From Fistularia commersonii (Eukaryota; Chordata; Actinopteri; Syngnathiformes; Fistulariidae): DNA of 64,000 nt. The notes under the pieces are model-generated. The model did no database searches, was not told the origin of the DNA, and saw only the letters and a list, made by a program, of their open reading frames with translations. Both the position numbers and the translations under genes were made by a program. The stretch spans positions 272,501 to 336,500 of the forward strand of contig JBBMNZ010000006.1 in NCBI GenBank assembly GCA_037954325.1, given 5' to 3'. Every line of letters starts with the position of its first letter. The stretch's first letter is position 1. This document shows, in pieces, positions 33,907 to 46,308 of the stretch.

Positions 33907-34748
33907 GACCTGCCGTCGGCACGGAAGGAGAAGACATGTTAGCAGGTGGAGCAGATCTGGTCATCATGATCTCAGCGGTGAGGAGATCCAGGTCCATCAC
34001 GGCAGAAGAGCAGGACCAGGTAAAGGTCAGGGGATATCTGCGGAGATGTTTGACCACCGGTGCTTGAGGAGCAGTGATTGACAGCAGCTGCAGGGAGAAC
34101 CCGAGGAGACCGAACCTCCTGAGGATCAGCCGGAGGAGATCAGGTGGGTCACCTGACCATCAGGCCAACGACTCCCTCCCTGAAACTGAAGTGTGTCTGA
34201 GGATTTCCTGTACCACGTGGAGGTACCTTGAGTACTACCAGTACTTCTCCAGTAACGACCTGAGGCTCTTCTCACAGCAGAACTTCAACTGAAGTTCTGG
34301 ATGCTCAGAGGTGGGTTCCTTCAGGTGGTAGCTACCTGAGGCTTCTTACAGAGAAGGTCCCTCAGGTGGTGGACCTTCAGTGTCTGGGGTGAGGTCACCC
34401 CAAGCAGAGGTTTCTCGAAGTGAAGGTTCCTCAAAGGGGTGTTACTTTGGACGGGGTTTATCTTCTCGGTTGGATCTGGGCTCCGAGTCCCAGAAAGACA
34501 CACCTGGATCCCACCTGCCAATCACGCGACTTCCGCTCTAATCCCGCGACATGTCGCGATGTTTCGCTAAGCCTCGCACAGGTGGTCGCGCCTTCCCTCC
34601 TCTCGCGTGATTTCGCCGGTGGTCACGCTCGCTAGTTAGCCTAGCCGTTAGCAACGAGCTAGCAGACGACACGGAGCGAACGGACGCTCGGCTCGGTCGC
34701 GGGCGGAAAGGTCGGGGGTTCCACGGAGACCGTGGCGAGAAACTCACC

Positions 34749-35033
34749 TCTAGCGACACGTGTCGTGGAGTCGAGGCGTGGGCGGAAGTAAACAAAGCTC
34801 ACATGACACGGCGGCGGTGACGAAGCGACCGAACCGACGCCCGGCGCCGCCTACCGTGAAACTGCGCCATTGGGGCTCCGCGACAACTGGAGCCTCCCGA
34901 GCGGGTGAGCCAAAATGGCGGATCAGGAACCGCAGTTACCAGACGACGACTTCCGCTCGCGCTTGCGCAGTGGAATCCATTAACTAAGGCTGCCGTCTGT
35001 TGTTGTTGTTTTTCTGTGAGTGTGTAAGTGTGT

Positions 35034-35070
<37 letters not shown>

Positions 35071-35146
35071 GCGGCGGACCGGACGCGACTGAGGGTGTCG
35101 ACGGAGGAACGAGAACCGACTGGACGTCCGGGAGGGGGAGGTCACG
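34749..35146. promoter_or_regulatory. Shared hspbap1/slc49a4 promoter region with hspbap1 5' non-coding exon
   Basis: On the minus strand a non-coding exon appears to end at 34749 with the donor CTAGAG|gtgagtt, upstream of the hspbap1 coding exons. slc49a4 starts on the plus strand at 35147. The interval is CpG-rich and has a YY1-type AAAATGGCGG (34912-34921), a minus-strand CCAAT (34869-34873), an E-box CACGTG (34757-34762) and a (GT)n tract (about 35020-35068) in the slc49a4 5' UTR or core promoter. A short upstream frame (23 codons, ATG near 34870) precedes the hspbap1 start in its leader. No TATA box is seen. Confidence 0.6.
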
Positions 35147-35549
35147 ATGGGCACCGGTTCGAGCACCGAGGCCGAACGGGAGCCGCTCCTCGCCCCGACC
35201 GGCCCCGAGGCGGGCGGCCCGCCGCTGCACAGCCGGGTGTACGGCAGGAGGTGGCTGGTCCTCGGCCTCTTCTCGCTGCTGGGCCTCCTCCAGGGCATGG
35301 TGTGGAACTTCTGGGGACCCATCCAGAACTCCGCCGTGCGGGCCTTCGGCTTCTCCAAGTCCGACATCGCTGTGCTGGTCCTGTGGGGGCCGGTGGGCTT
35401 CGCCCCCTGGCTGCTCTTCATGTGGCTGATGGATAAGAGAGGTGAGCCGCCGCCGCCGCCATCGGCCGGTCGTGCCCCGGGAGAGGCGCCGTGTCGCCGG
35501 CAGGAGAGTGTCCGATGATGGAATCACCAGTTCCGGTCCGGTCCTCTTG

Positions 35550-35596
<47 letters not shown>

Positions 35597-36440
35597 ATAA
35601 TCCCGTCCTCTGCACTTCCCGCCCCAGTCCGAGAAGATCACAGTCAGATTTTCTGCGTGTTTGATTAATTGATTTAGATGATTGATTGATTGGGATGATC
35701 ACTGTGTTCACCTTGAGGTGATCAATAGGCTGTGAGTCATTGATCCAGAGCCCTCGCGTCTTCACCTGCGGGACGGAAGTGCGTGATGTGCACAAGATGT
35801 GATCCATAATGTTGTAGCCACTCATTATTACTTATTAATAACCAGTAATTACTGGTGTGACAACCTGATTGATCAGTATGGGTGGGGGGGTCAATCAATA
35901 ACTGACCGCCAGGCCGTCTCCACGGCAACAGGATTGTCTGTTTCTGGGGGTTCGGTGGAGGCCCCCCGGAGCGAATCTCCGCCCGAATCAACGCTTCGGA
36001 CAGGTTTGCGCCCGTGGGGCTGAAACTCCGCCTCCTTGAGTCAGCTGATTGACAGGAGGCAGGTGGTCGCCTTGGTGACGGAGCCAACGCACTAACATCC
36101 TGTTAGCATCACGTTAGCATCCAGGTAGCTGAGTCTGAGGTTGAACAACAAGAACGTCGGAGCTCCGGTCCTTGAGTCCAGATGTCCACCATCAGACCTC
36201 CAGACCAGACGGAGCTCCTGGGCTTTGGTGAAGGTCCACATCTGGTCCTGGAGCAGTGATCCTGACCTTTGACCCCGTCCAGAACAGGCCTCACCAGGAG
36301 CGGAGCAGGTGTCAGCACACCTGAGGCTCCGCCCCCGTCAGGTGACCTCCTGTCAGGTGACCTTCTCAGAAGCTGCTGTTATGACAGAGATCTTTGAACA
36401 CACACGAGGAATCTGACTCCAAGTTTACTTTGACTCCAGC

Positions 36441-36497
<57 letters not shown>

Positions 36498-38057
36498 GAC
36501 AAGATGCTTTTGGAGGTCCTCCCCCTCCATGACTCTCTTTAGATGTGTCCACGAAGATCTCAGCAGGTCTCCAACCCCCCAGGAGAACCCGTCTGTCTGT
36601 GGGTTCTCGGTTCTCCAAAGGGTTTTCCGTTCTCCGCCCAGGAAGCCACAGCCGGTGGAGAAAGAGGAAGAGCAACAGTGGGCTGGACCATGAAGGAGAA
36701 ACTTGATGCTCCGCACTAACTCATGGAAGATGAGGAGAACCCGGGCAGGAGAAGCTCTCAGTGAGAGCTGGAGGTCAGGGTTGGAGGATGAAGTCTACAG
36801 GAGATCATCTGCAAAGCAGAGAGCCCATCCTGGGCCACGAGTGGACCTCCTTAACGTCCCGGCTCCACCTAGAACATCTATCCATGAAGGGTTCTGAGCA
36901 GAGCTGGAGACAAAGGGTGGTCCTGGTGGAGTCCAACCCTCAGCAGAACCAGTCAGACCTCCTGCAGGAGATGCGGACCAGGTTCTGACCCACTGACTCG
37001 TATCAGGTGGTCTAGACTCCCTGAAGGACATCTAGTGTCTTCTCCAAGTCCACCTAGAACCCGGAGACCTCGTGGAGACCTTCTGCAGACCTCCTGCAGA
37101 GGTGTTGATGGTTCTTGTGTTCCTTCTCCTCCAGGTCTGAGGGTGTCTCTGCTGCTGTCCGCCTTCCTGATGCTCCTGGGTTCTGCTCTGAGGAGCTTCC
37201 CCCTGGAGGACCTGACCCTCAGACGCTGGTGAGACACCGACCGTCCGTCTGTCTGTTCTCCTAAGTTCTCCTCAGGTCTTTGTTGGAGTTCCTCTGCGGA
37301 GTTCAGGGTCCAGGGGGTGAGACCTGGTCCTGGACCCGCTGAAGGTCCTGTCACGTCACCGGAGCTCCTGGAGAGCAGGGTCTTCTGACCTGGTCCTCGG
37401 ATCTTCTGACCTTCACTGATCTCTGCGGTTCCTTCTACCTCATTTCCAAAGACACCACTTCTCCTACTGTGGACCTTCTGGATGGAGGGAGCGTCCTCAG
37501 GAACATCACCGAGTGGTTCCGTCCATGAGCTCTCGGTTCCTCCTGCGAGAAGGTGGAGGAGGTCAGCCGTTCCACCAGGGGAACTTCCATGTGACTCCTT
37601 TCACTTTCACCGTCTGGTTTCCAAGAGCAGAAGGACGGAGAAGCAGATTCAAAGGAGAACGGAGAACCTGGAGAACGTTGAAGGGCCCGAGACCTCATCC
37701 TGGACTGGCTCTGAGGGTTCTACCTTCTCCTTACCAAGTGGGCCTCAACATCTCCATCAGATGGATCCAGGGAAGCGTTGGTGTGAGGAGCTCAGTTTCA
37801 GGTGCTCTGCTGAGGAGGTTCCACATAAAGGCCAAGAGGTTCTTCCACGTTTGACTGAGGAACCTTTCAAGATCTCCTGAGGCTCCTGCAGTCCTGCTCA
37901 GGTTCTAGACGTTCTGAAAGTCTCAGCTGGAGGTCCTGCTGAAGGAACCATGGAGGTGGAGATGATGTTGAGCAGTAGATCTGGTGGACCTTCAGCCTGG
38001 AGCAGCTCTGAAGGGTGGAGTTCCCTGGACGGCCAGAAGATGTCACTGTTGGCTTGT

Positions 38058-38132
<75 letters not shown>

Positions 38133-38163
38133 AGTGTGTGTGTGAGTGTGTGTGTGAGTGTGT

Positions 38164-38260
<97 letters not shown>

Positions 38261-39497
38261 GCAGGATGTGAGGACCTCCTGGACGTCCTCGGGGCCTTTG
38301 AAGCTCTGAGATGTTTCATGTCAGGAGATGGCGAGAGGTGGAGCTCAAAAGCCGGTTGCCATGGCGATGACAGCTTCCTGTACCTCCAAAGGAAGGTGCT
38401 GATGTTCTCCTCAGGGTTCCTCGCCGCTGTCTCTCCTCCGGGTGGAGCTCCATCACCTTCTGCTTCCTGGCCAGATGGTGTCTGAGGGGCTTCATCAGTT
38501 CTGATCCACCTGATCATCTTCTGGAAGTGACCTCGGCTCCTCCGCCACCATCGGCCATCAGCACCTTCTCTCCATCTTCATCCGTCAGCTGAACCTCCAT
38601 CATCTCACGATGACGGCTCCTGTCATGGACCTCCATGGTGACGCCACCCGCCTTCTTCTGATGGTAGCTTCCTGGAGAGTCCCGGAGCAGAAGGTCCTCA
38701 GATAGACCATTGGACGGGCTCTTCTGGGCCAGGACCTCCTCCAGCTGTGGTCCACAAAAGGAGAGAGTTGGAGAAGGCGGTGGAGGCCGAGGTAGAAAAC
38801 CCTCCTCCTTGTGGACCAGTGTTCCATCACCAGGAGATGAGAACCTGCTAGAGCCCACAGGAAGCGGAAGAGTCCACCTTCCTCTGGCGACAGGGGTGCT
38901 CAGTGGACCTTCTGGACCAGCGTGAGGAGACACCTTGGAAAGACTCCTATCAGAGTGCAGGAGGAACCCTGAGGAACCCCGAGGAACCCAGAGGGTGGAG
39001 AAGAACCCTGGAGCTCCCGGTGCAGCTAACAAGCTGACAATGGACTCAGAGCTTAGAGCTAGCATTAGCATGATTACACAGCCGCCAGGGCTGAGCGGAG
39101 GGTGTGTGAGTGTGTGTGTGAGTGTGTGTGTGCACTGGTTCCTCCAGAACCAGCGGTGATCTTCAGAAGAAGGAGCCTCTGGAGGCCATCTAAAGCTGAG
39201 ATGTTGACGTTGAGGTTCCCCGGCAGGTTGATCCACGGCGGGCAGCTCCTGAACGGGCTGGCGGGTCCGACCATCATGAGCGCCGGCCCCTTCCTGTCCA
39301 CCACCTGGTTCGCCCCCGACCAGCGAGCCACCGCCACCGCCGTGGCCTCGCTCTTCTCCTACCTGGGCGGCGCCGCCTCCTTCCTGGTCGGACCTCTGGT
39401 GGTGCCGGCGCCCAACGACACCCTGGTGGGGGGGGCGGCGTCCACCGTGACCGAGGCCTTCATCAGGGAGAAGATCCAGCTGGTGATGTACGCAGGT

Positions 39498-39533
<36 letters not shown>

Positions 39534-40000
39534 AAATCAGTGAAGTCCTCAGGACAGAAGAGGAGATGTTGGAGCAGGAGGTGATGCCTCCTTCCTCTGA
39601 AGGGTGCTGTCCTCACTGGCACTGACCCAGTGGCTCTGACCCCGCCCCTAGCAGCACGGACTCCACCCCCCAGTGGCACTGACTCCGCCCCCAGTGGCTC
39701 TGACCCCGCCCCTAGCAGCACGGACTCCACCCCCCAGTGGCACTGACTCCGCCCCCAGTGGCTCTGACCCCGCCCCTAGCAGCACGGACTCCACCCCCCA
39801 GTGGCACTGACTCCGCCCCCAGTGGCTCTGACCCCGCCCCTAGCAGCACGGACTCCACCCCCCAGTGGCACTGACTCCGCCCCCCAGTGGCTCTGACCCC
39901 GCCCCTAGCAGCACTGACTCCGCCCCCAGTCAAGAGTTGGGGGAACCTGCTCCAGTCTGAGGCACCGTCTCATCTGGACCTTCTGACCTTCTCAGAGTCT

Positions 40001-40071
<71 letters not shown>

Positions 40072-40204
40072 AGCTGGTCGCCATCGCCGTCCTCTTTGCC
40101 GTGGTCCTCCTCTACTTCCCGTCTCGTCCTCCGATGCCTCCCAGCGTGGCAGCAGCCAGTCAGAGGCTGAGCTACAGGAGCAGCATCTGCAGGCTCCTCA
40201 GGTG

Positions 40205-40241
<37 letters not shown>

Positions 40242-43156
40242 CAGATCTCCTGCTTTGAGGACTTTTGCTCCTCCATCTTCTGAGCTTCTGCTGCCTTCAG
40301 AAGCACAGGAGAAACTCCTCCAGCATCAGTGGAGCTCAGAGACAAGAAGATGTAGTGTCTGAGCTTCTGAGCTTCTGGTGACCTTCTGCTGGGTTCCAGT
40401 CCAGGTCCGTTTGAGCTCCGGGACTTGATGAGAACCTTTTGTTATCAGCCTGTGATTCTTCACCTCGTCCACTGGAGACCCACCTGGATCTTCTCCGTCC
40501 GCTTGAAGCCCCGACAGATTTCGGAGTGAGATGAAGAGGGGACGTCTCCTCCAGGAGACTAATGAAGTCCTCCTTCATGAGTGGGCAGGAGAACCGCAGG
40601 TTTGCCCTCCCGTGGACCTTTGGATCCTCTGTCTGGAGATATCTTCACTGCAGTGCCAGGATGTAAGAGGCCTAACTGCCCCCCGATGGATGGCTGAAGA
40701 TCCGGACCTCTTTCTGGACCGGTGGAGGCCCTCCGGCTGCCCCCAGGCCGGGCTTTGGACCAGCAGTGAGAAGATCCACCGACGGATGTTCTCGCTCATC
40801 TTCTTACCGGCCTCCTCGACCCGTCCATGCCGCTGCTCCACCTTGGACACTTTCTGGTCCGAAGCTCCGACCTTTTCCTTTCCGACCCTTCTGGACCAAG
40901 GTCTTCGTCATTGAGCGTGAGGCCCACGTCTTCATTCCCGGGGGGACCCGCCTCCTCGGCAGCCACCCATCTGCCCCACTTTGGACGTGTTGGAGACGAT
41001 CCATGGAGGTCACTCTGCTTCCTGACTTGCTGCTACCTCAACACTTGGAACTCTACCTCGGTCCAAGTGGGAGGTCCGGTCCCCTGACCTGCTTCTGCAC
41101 ACCTGCAGACCTTCACGCCTGCAGACCTTCACACCTGCAGACCTTCACACCTGCAGACCTTCTCACCTGCAGACCTTCACACCTGCAGACCTTCACACCT
41201 GCAGACCTTCTCACCTGCAGACCTTCACACCTGCAGACCTTCACCATAAACGTCCTGCACAGCTGCAGACCTTCACACCTGCTGTCCATCAGTTGTCCCT
41301 GTCAGACTGGGGTTTATCTCCTCCCTATTTGGAGGTGGATACGTGAGATGATCTCCAGGAGACTTCCTCCAATAAAAAGTGTGCTCCTCCTAATATCCAG
41401 GATGGACTCCAAACACCATCCATCAGGCTGATGGGACCGAGAGCCGGGGCTACTCTGATGCCGCCTCCTCGCGGATCTTGAGGTTCTGGTTTTATGCTAA
41501 TGCTAGCGGGGGGGTAACGGGCCGCAGAGGGGGTATTGATGAGCCCCCCCAGCCACCATAATCACTTTAGCTTTGGGAGTCGTCATCCTGATGCATTGAT
41601 CTCCGCCGGGGTCTGCAAGGACAAATGGCACTTAGCTGATGACACGACCGGCTCCAAGACTCCTCGGGAAATATTTCATCACCGGTGATCCCTCCTCCTC
41701 CCCAACACCCCGAACCCCCCTTATTTTAGCCGGCAGCTAGCATCTGCTTACTCACATTTGGTGAGTCTAAATAAAAAGCTGAATGGGCACGGGGGGGCAC
41801 GGATATTGATTTCTAGCTCCTTCAAGGTTAACGAGGGGGGGTTGGTGGGCAGGAGAAGAGTGGAGGTGCTCCATCACAGGGCTTTTAGACCTGTCTGCCG
41901 CTCTGCAAAGGATGCTATTTGTCTTCAGCTGCCTCGTCCAGGCCAGTCATGTGATTGACGTGTTGAGTGCTGCGGTGAAGCTCGGCGTCCAAAGGCTCGG
42001 TACTGCACTCCGGACCCCCTGCTCAGGGAACGTCATGACCACGGGAGCCGTCAGGGTTCCTGTGGTTCCCCGGAGCCGAGGATCCAGAAGGTGTTGAAAC
42101 AAGCCGGAGGGAGGCTAAAGGAAAACAAGCTTGGAGGCGCTTTGACGAGCTACAGCTTGCAAGAAGTTACCAGAAGGAGCTGGAAGTGGGCTTAAGGGTC
42201 AAAAATGTGCCTGAAGGTGCGAGAACTTGCTTGAAGAGCTTGAAGTAGTTGAAAGGATCTGGAAGGTGCCTGAAGGACCAGAAGGTGCCGAAGTGAGTTT
42301 GTGAGAAGTTGCGGGAAGGAGGCTAAAGGATCCCGGAGGTGCCTGAGGGTGCTGAAACAACCTGGAGGGTGCAGGAATCTGCCATAGGTGAAAGGCGCAT
42401 AAAGAATCCAGAAGGTGCCTGGAGGACCAGAAGGGTGCTAGAAGGTGTGGAAATGAGCTGGTAGCTCTGAAAGGAGTGTAAGTCGGCAGCAGGAGCCAGA
42501 GGTGCTTGAAGGTGCCGGGAGGACCAGAGGGGTACTTGAAGGTGCCAAAAGGAGCTGGAAGGAGCTCGTGGATCATGATCTTCAGTGAACTTCCCCGAGA
42601 CGGAAGATGAACGGCAGGTCTTTGCAAACTGTGACCCAGGCAGGGGAGCTGGAGTGGAGGTCCAGGCAGAGAACCTCAAGCCAAGCAGGAGGAGAGACCG
42701 ATGTGTCTCCTCCAGTTCTGACTGGCCGCCTGACACTCCTCAGTGATTCTGGCCTTGGGCGCCATCAGCTGTGGAGTGGAGTGGAGCGAGAAGGTCCGGA
42801 GAAGGTCCTGAGAAGGTCCTGCAGGCTGATTGGCCAGAGCTGGAATGCCTGATGGTTCCTTGTTGCCTCCTCGGCCTCGGCCGAGTCCCACCTCTGGAAA
42901 CTCAGTGGACTCATTGGTTGACATTCTTCTGGTTCCTCCTCCTAACACTCCTGGTCTTCATCTCCTGGTCAGACCTCCGGTGGCGGCCGGCAGAACGGTC
43001 ACACAAGATGCTGGGAGGTCCAAGGTTGGAGGTCAAGGGTCGATGGTCCCCCAAAGCTCAGGATCCCTTCAAGGACCTGGAGGCTTAGGAGGTCCATCCC
43101 AGATGTTACACCTCACTGCTGTGACACCAGCCGGAGGGCACTGGTCCAACTCTGAG

Positions 43157-43218
<62 letters not shown>

Positions 43219-43345
43219 CCTCAGTAACCTGCGGTTCCTGATGATCTCCCTGGCCTATGCCGTCCCCACGGGAGTGATGGCCGGCTGGGCAGGAGTCCTG
43301 GACATGGTGCTGACACCAGCCAAAGTCAGCCAGGTAGGAGGCACC

Positions 43346-43397
<52 letters not shown>

Positions 43398-44522
43398 GGA
43401 GAAGGTGCACCTCCTCCTCAGAACATTGGAGAAGCTCCACCAGCAACTTTCTGAGTTCACCCAGAAGCACTCAAGTGGAGACAGGAGGTTCTGCTTGTCC
43501 TGCTGTTGGATCCTGGAATGTCGTGGAGCTCGAGAACATTTGAACCTCCCATGAGGACCACCTGGAGGTGGGAGGTCCTCCAGGCCAATGTCAGGCTGTG
43601 ATAGGACAGAAGAGGAGGGTCACGTTTAGAACCCGGCCTCACTGCCAGGAGGTCCTACCTCTCTATCTGGTGGTGGACTGGAGTCTCCATGTTCTCCCGC
43701 CCAGGTTCTTCTCAGGCTGGAAGGGAACCAGGTGCAGACACTAGATGTTCTCTTCTCATGTTCAAGACCCACTGAGGGTGTCCAAGGTTCCTCAGAACCT
43801 CAGGCAGAGTCCAGCTGCTCGAGGTCACAGCGGTTGGTCTTCCAGGTCCGGTCTTCAGGTCCCGGGTCCACCAGGATGAAGAGTACCTTCCAGCGCCAAC
43901 ATCTGGCACCTGGTGGACACCAGAACACCAAGCCCCTGACCTCTGACCTTCCAGGTTCTCCCCACCTTTGGTTCCAACCGTCTTCTCACTGGATCAACGT
44001 TGGACTCCAGAAAGCACGGGTTCCACCGGTTCCACGGCTTCAGATCAGAAGCACCGGTGCAGAACGTGATGCCTCCACCACTACACCTCCTTGAAGGTGG
44101 CAGATCATCAGGGGATCTCCAGAGAATCACACCTTTTGAGCTGTTGGAACAGGAGGTTCTGGTCCCGGGCGGTGGAGCGGTGGAGCAGGTTCTCCGGGTG
44201 CAGGGTTCCTCAGGAAGGAGCTGCTGAGAAGCTCGGGCTGTAAATCCCTGACCTTCAGTCACCCATCGGGAGCCGTCCTCCATCTAATCACCCTGATAGG
44301 ACATTCGTCTTCAGCACGGACCTTCTTGGCAGGCGAGGAAGCGGCCAGCTCCACCTCCGGCTCCCGTTCCCACATCTGCTCCTCACGTGGACCACAGAAG
44401 GTCCACGGTGACGGAGACTCTGCACCTTCTGCTCCTCAGGTGTACGCAGGCTGGATCGGGTTCTGGTCCACGGTGGGAGGCTGCGTCTTCGGGGTCGCGA
44501 TGGCCAGGTGAGTTCTACCTCG

Positions 44523-44611
<89 letters not shown>

Positions 44612-44773
44612 GGGTCCTCCAGAGCTCCATGTGCTCTTGAGGTTCTGCTTGAAGACGTTGAGGAGAAGGTGAAGGTTCTGTGTCAGACGGGTTCCTCTGA
44701 GGTTCTCACTGTGGGAACCAACAACGTTCTACAAGTCATTCTGCAGACGGTCCTCTCAGCACAAACACAAACA

Positions 44774-44844
<71 letters not shown>

Positions 44845-44940
44845 TCCTGCTGACAAACAGCAGGTTGCCAACAAACCTGTCAGCAGCTTTGTGTCGCTGG
44901 TAGATGTTTGGTCAGCAGGGAGGTTCAACCCCCCCGAGAG

Positions 44941-44971
<31 letters not shown>

Positions 44972-44978
44972 CGCACAC

Positions 44979-45017
<39 letters not shown>

Positions 45018-45103
45018 CATATACGCACACACACACACACACACAGTGTGTTAGTTGTTATCAAGCTGCAGCCATTTGCAGACATAAAGCCTGGTGTGCT
45101 GCG

Positions 45104-45137
<34 letters not shown>

Positions 45138-45156
45138 GTGTATGTGTGTGCGTGTG

Positions 45157-45208
<52 letters not shown>

Positions 45209-45296
45209 CGTATACATATGTGTGTGTGTGTTTGTGTGTTGGTGTGTGTGTCCTTTTGCGAGTAAGTGTGTCTGTGAATGCGTGTGTGCGCGCATG

Positions 45297-45344
<48 letters not shown>

Positions 45345-45348
45345 TGTG

Positions 45349-45389
<41 letters not shown>

Positions 45390-46269
45390 CCTGTTCCTGC
45401 CGGCTCTCCAGCGATGGAGGAGCAGCATGATGTCTCCAGAAGGTCTCCATCCTGGTCCTGCAAGCAGAAGCAGACCTGGTCAGGAGCTTCTGGTCCTGGT
45501 GACCTTCTCCACTCTTCTCCACTCTTCTCCACTGGTCTTCACCCTCAGGTTCGCCGACTCCATCCGTGGGATGCTGAAGCTCATCCTGGTCCTGATGCTG
45601 GCCGGAGCTTCGCTCTCCTCCACCTGGTTCACGCTGACCTGCCTCAGCAGAGTCACCCACCTCCCCTCCACCGCAGGTGGGTCTCCACCAGGTCCTCGGG
45701 AGGTCCGGGTTCACGTTCCTCCAGGTTCCTCGGTTCTCGCTCCCGCTGGGGAAGACCAGCTCCAAGACCTGGCTTTTAAAATCCAGGACCAGAGACGCCG
45801 AGCTGCTTCTTCTGCAGGGAAGGATGGTGTGGAGGTTCTTAGTGGAGCTGAAGGACCTGGTCCAGGACCCTGTTCCTTCAGCTCCTCTGAAGAACCCGGT
45901 CGGGGATTCTCTCTCATTTCTGTGTGGAGTCTGCATGGGGTTCCTCAGGGTTCTCCGGGTTCCTCCAAACTTGTGGAAGCCTCATGGAGACCCTGCATCG
46001 TCCAGATGTTTGAAGGAGTGGGTGAACGTTTGGATGTTTCTGCATGAGACCTTCTCAGACCTCCTGCTCCTCCTCCAGCCATCCTGTACACCTCCTGCAT
46101 CCTGGTGGGGATCTTCATCAACAGCAGCGTTCCCATCTTCCTGGAGCTCTTCATCGAGACCGTCTACCCGGTCCCTGAAGGCATCACCTGCGGGGTCGTC
46201 ACCTTCCTGGGGAACCTGGTCACCGGCCTGCTGCTCTTCTTCCTCACCTTCTACTGCACAGGTGAGACC

Positions 46270-46308
<39 letters not shown>

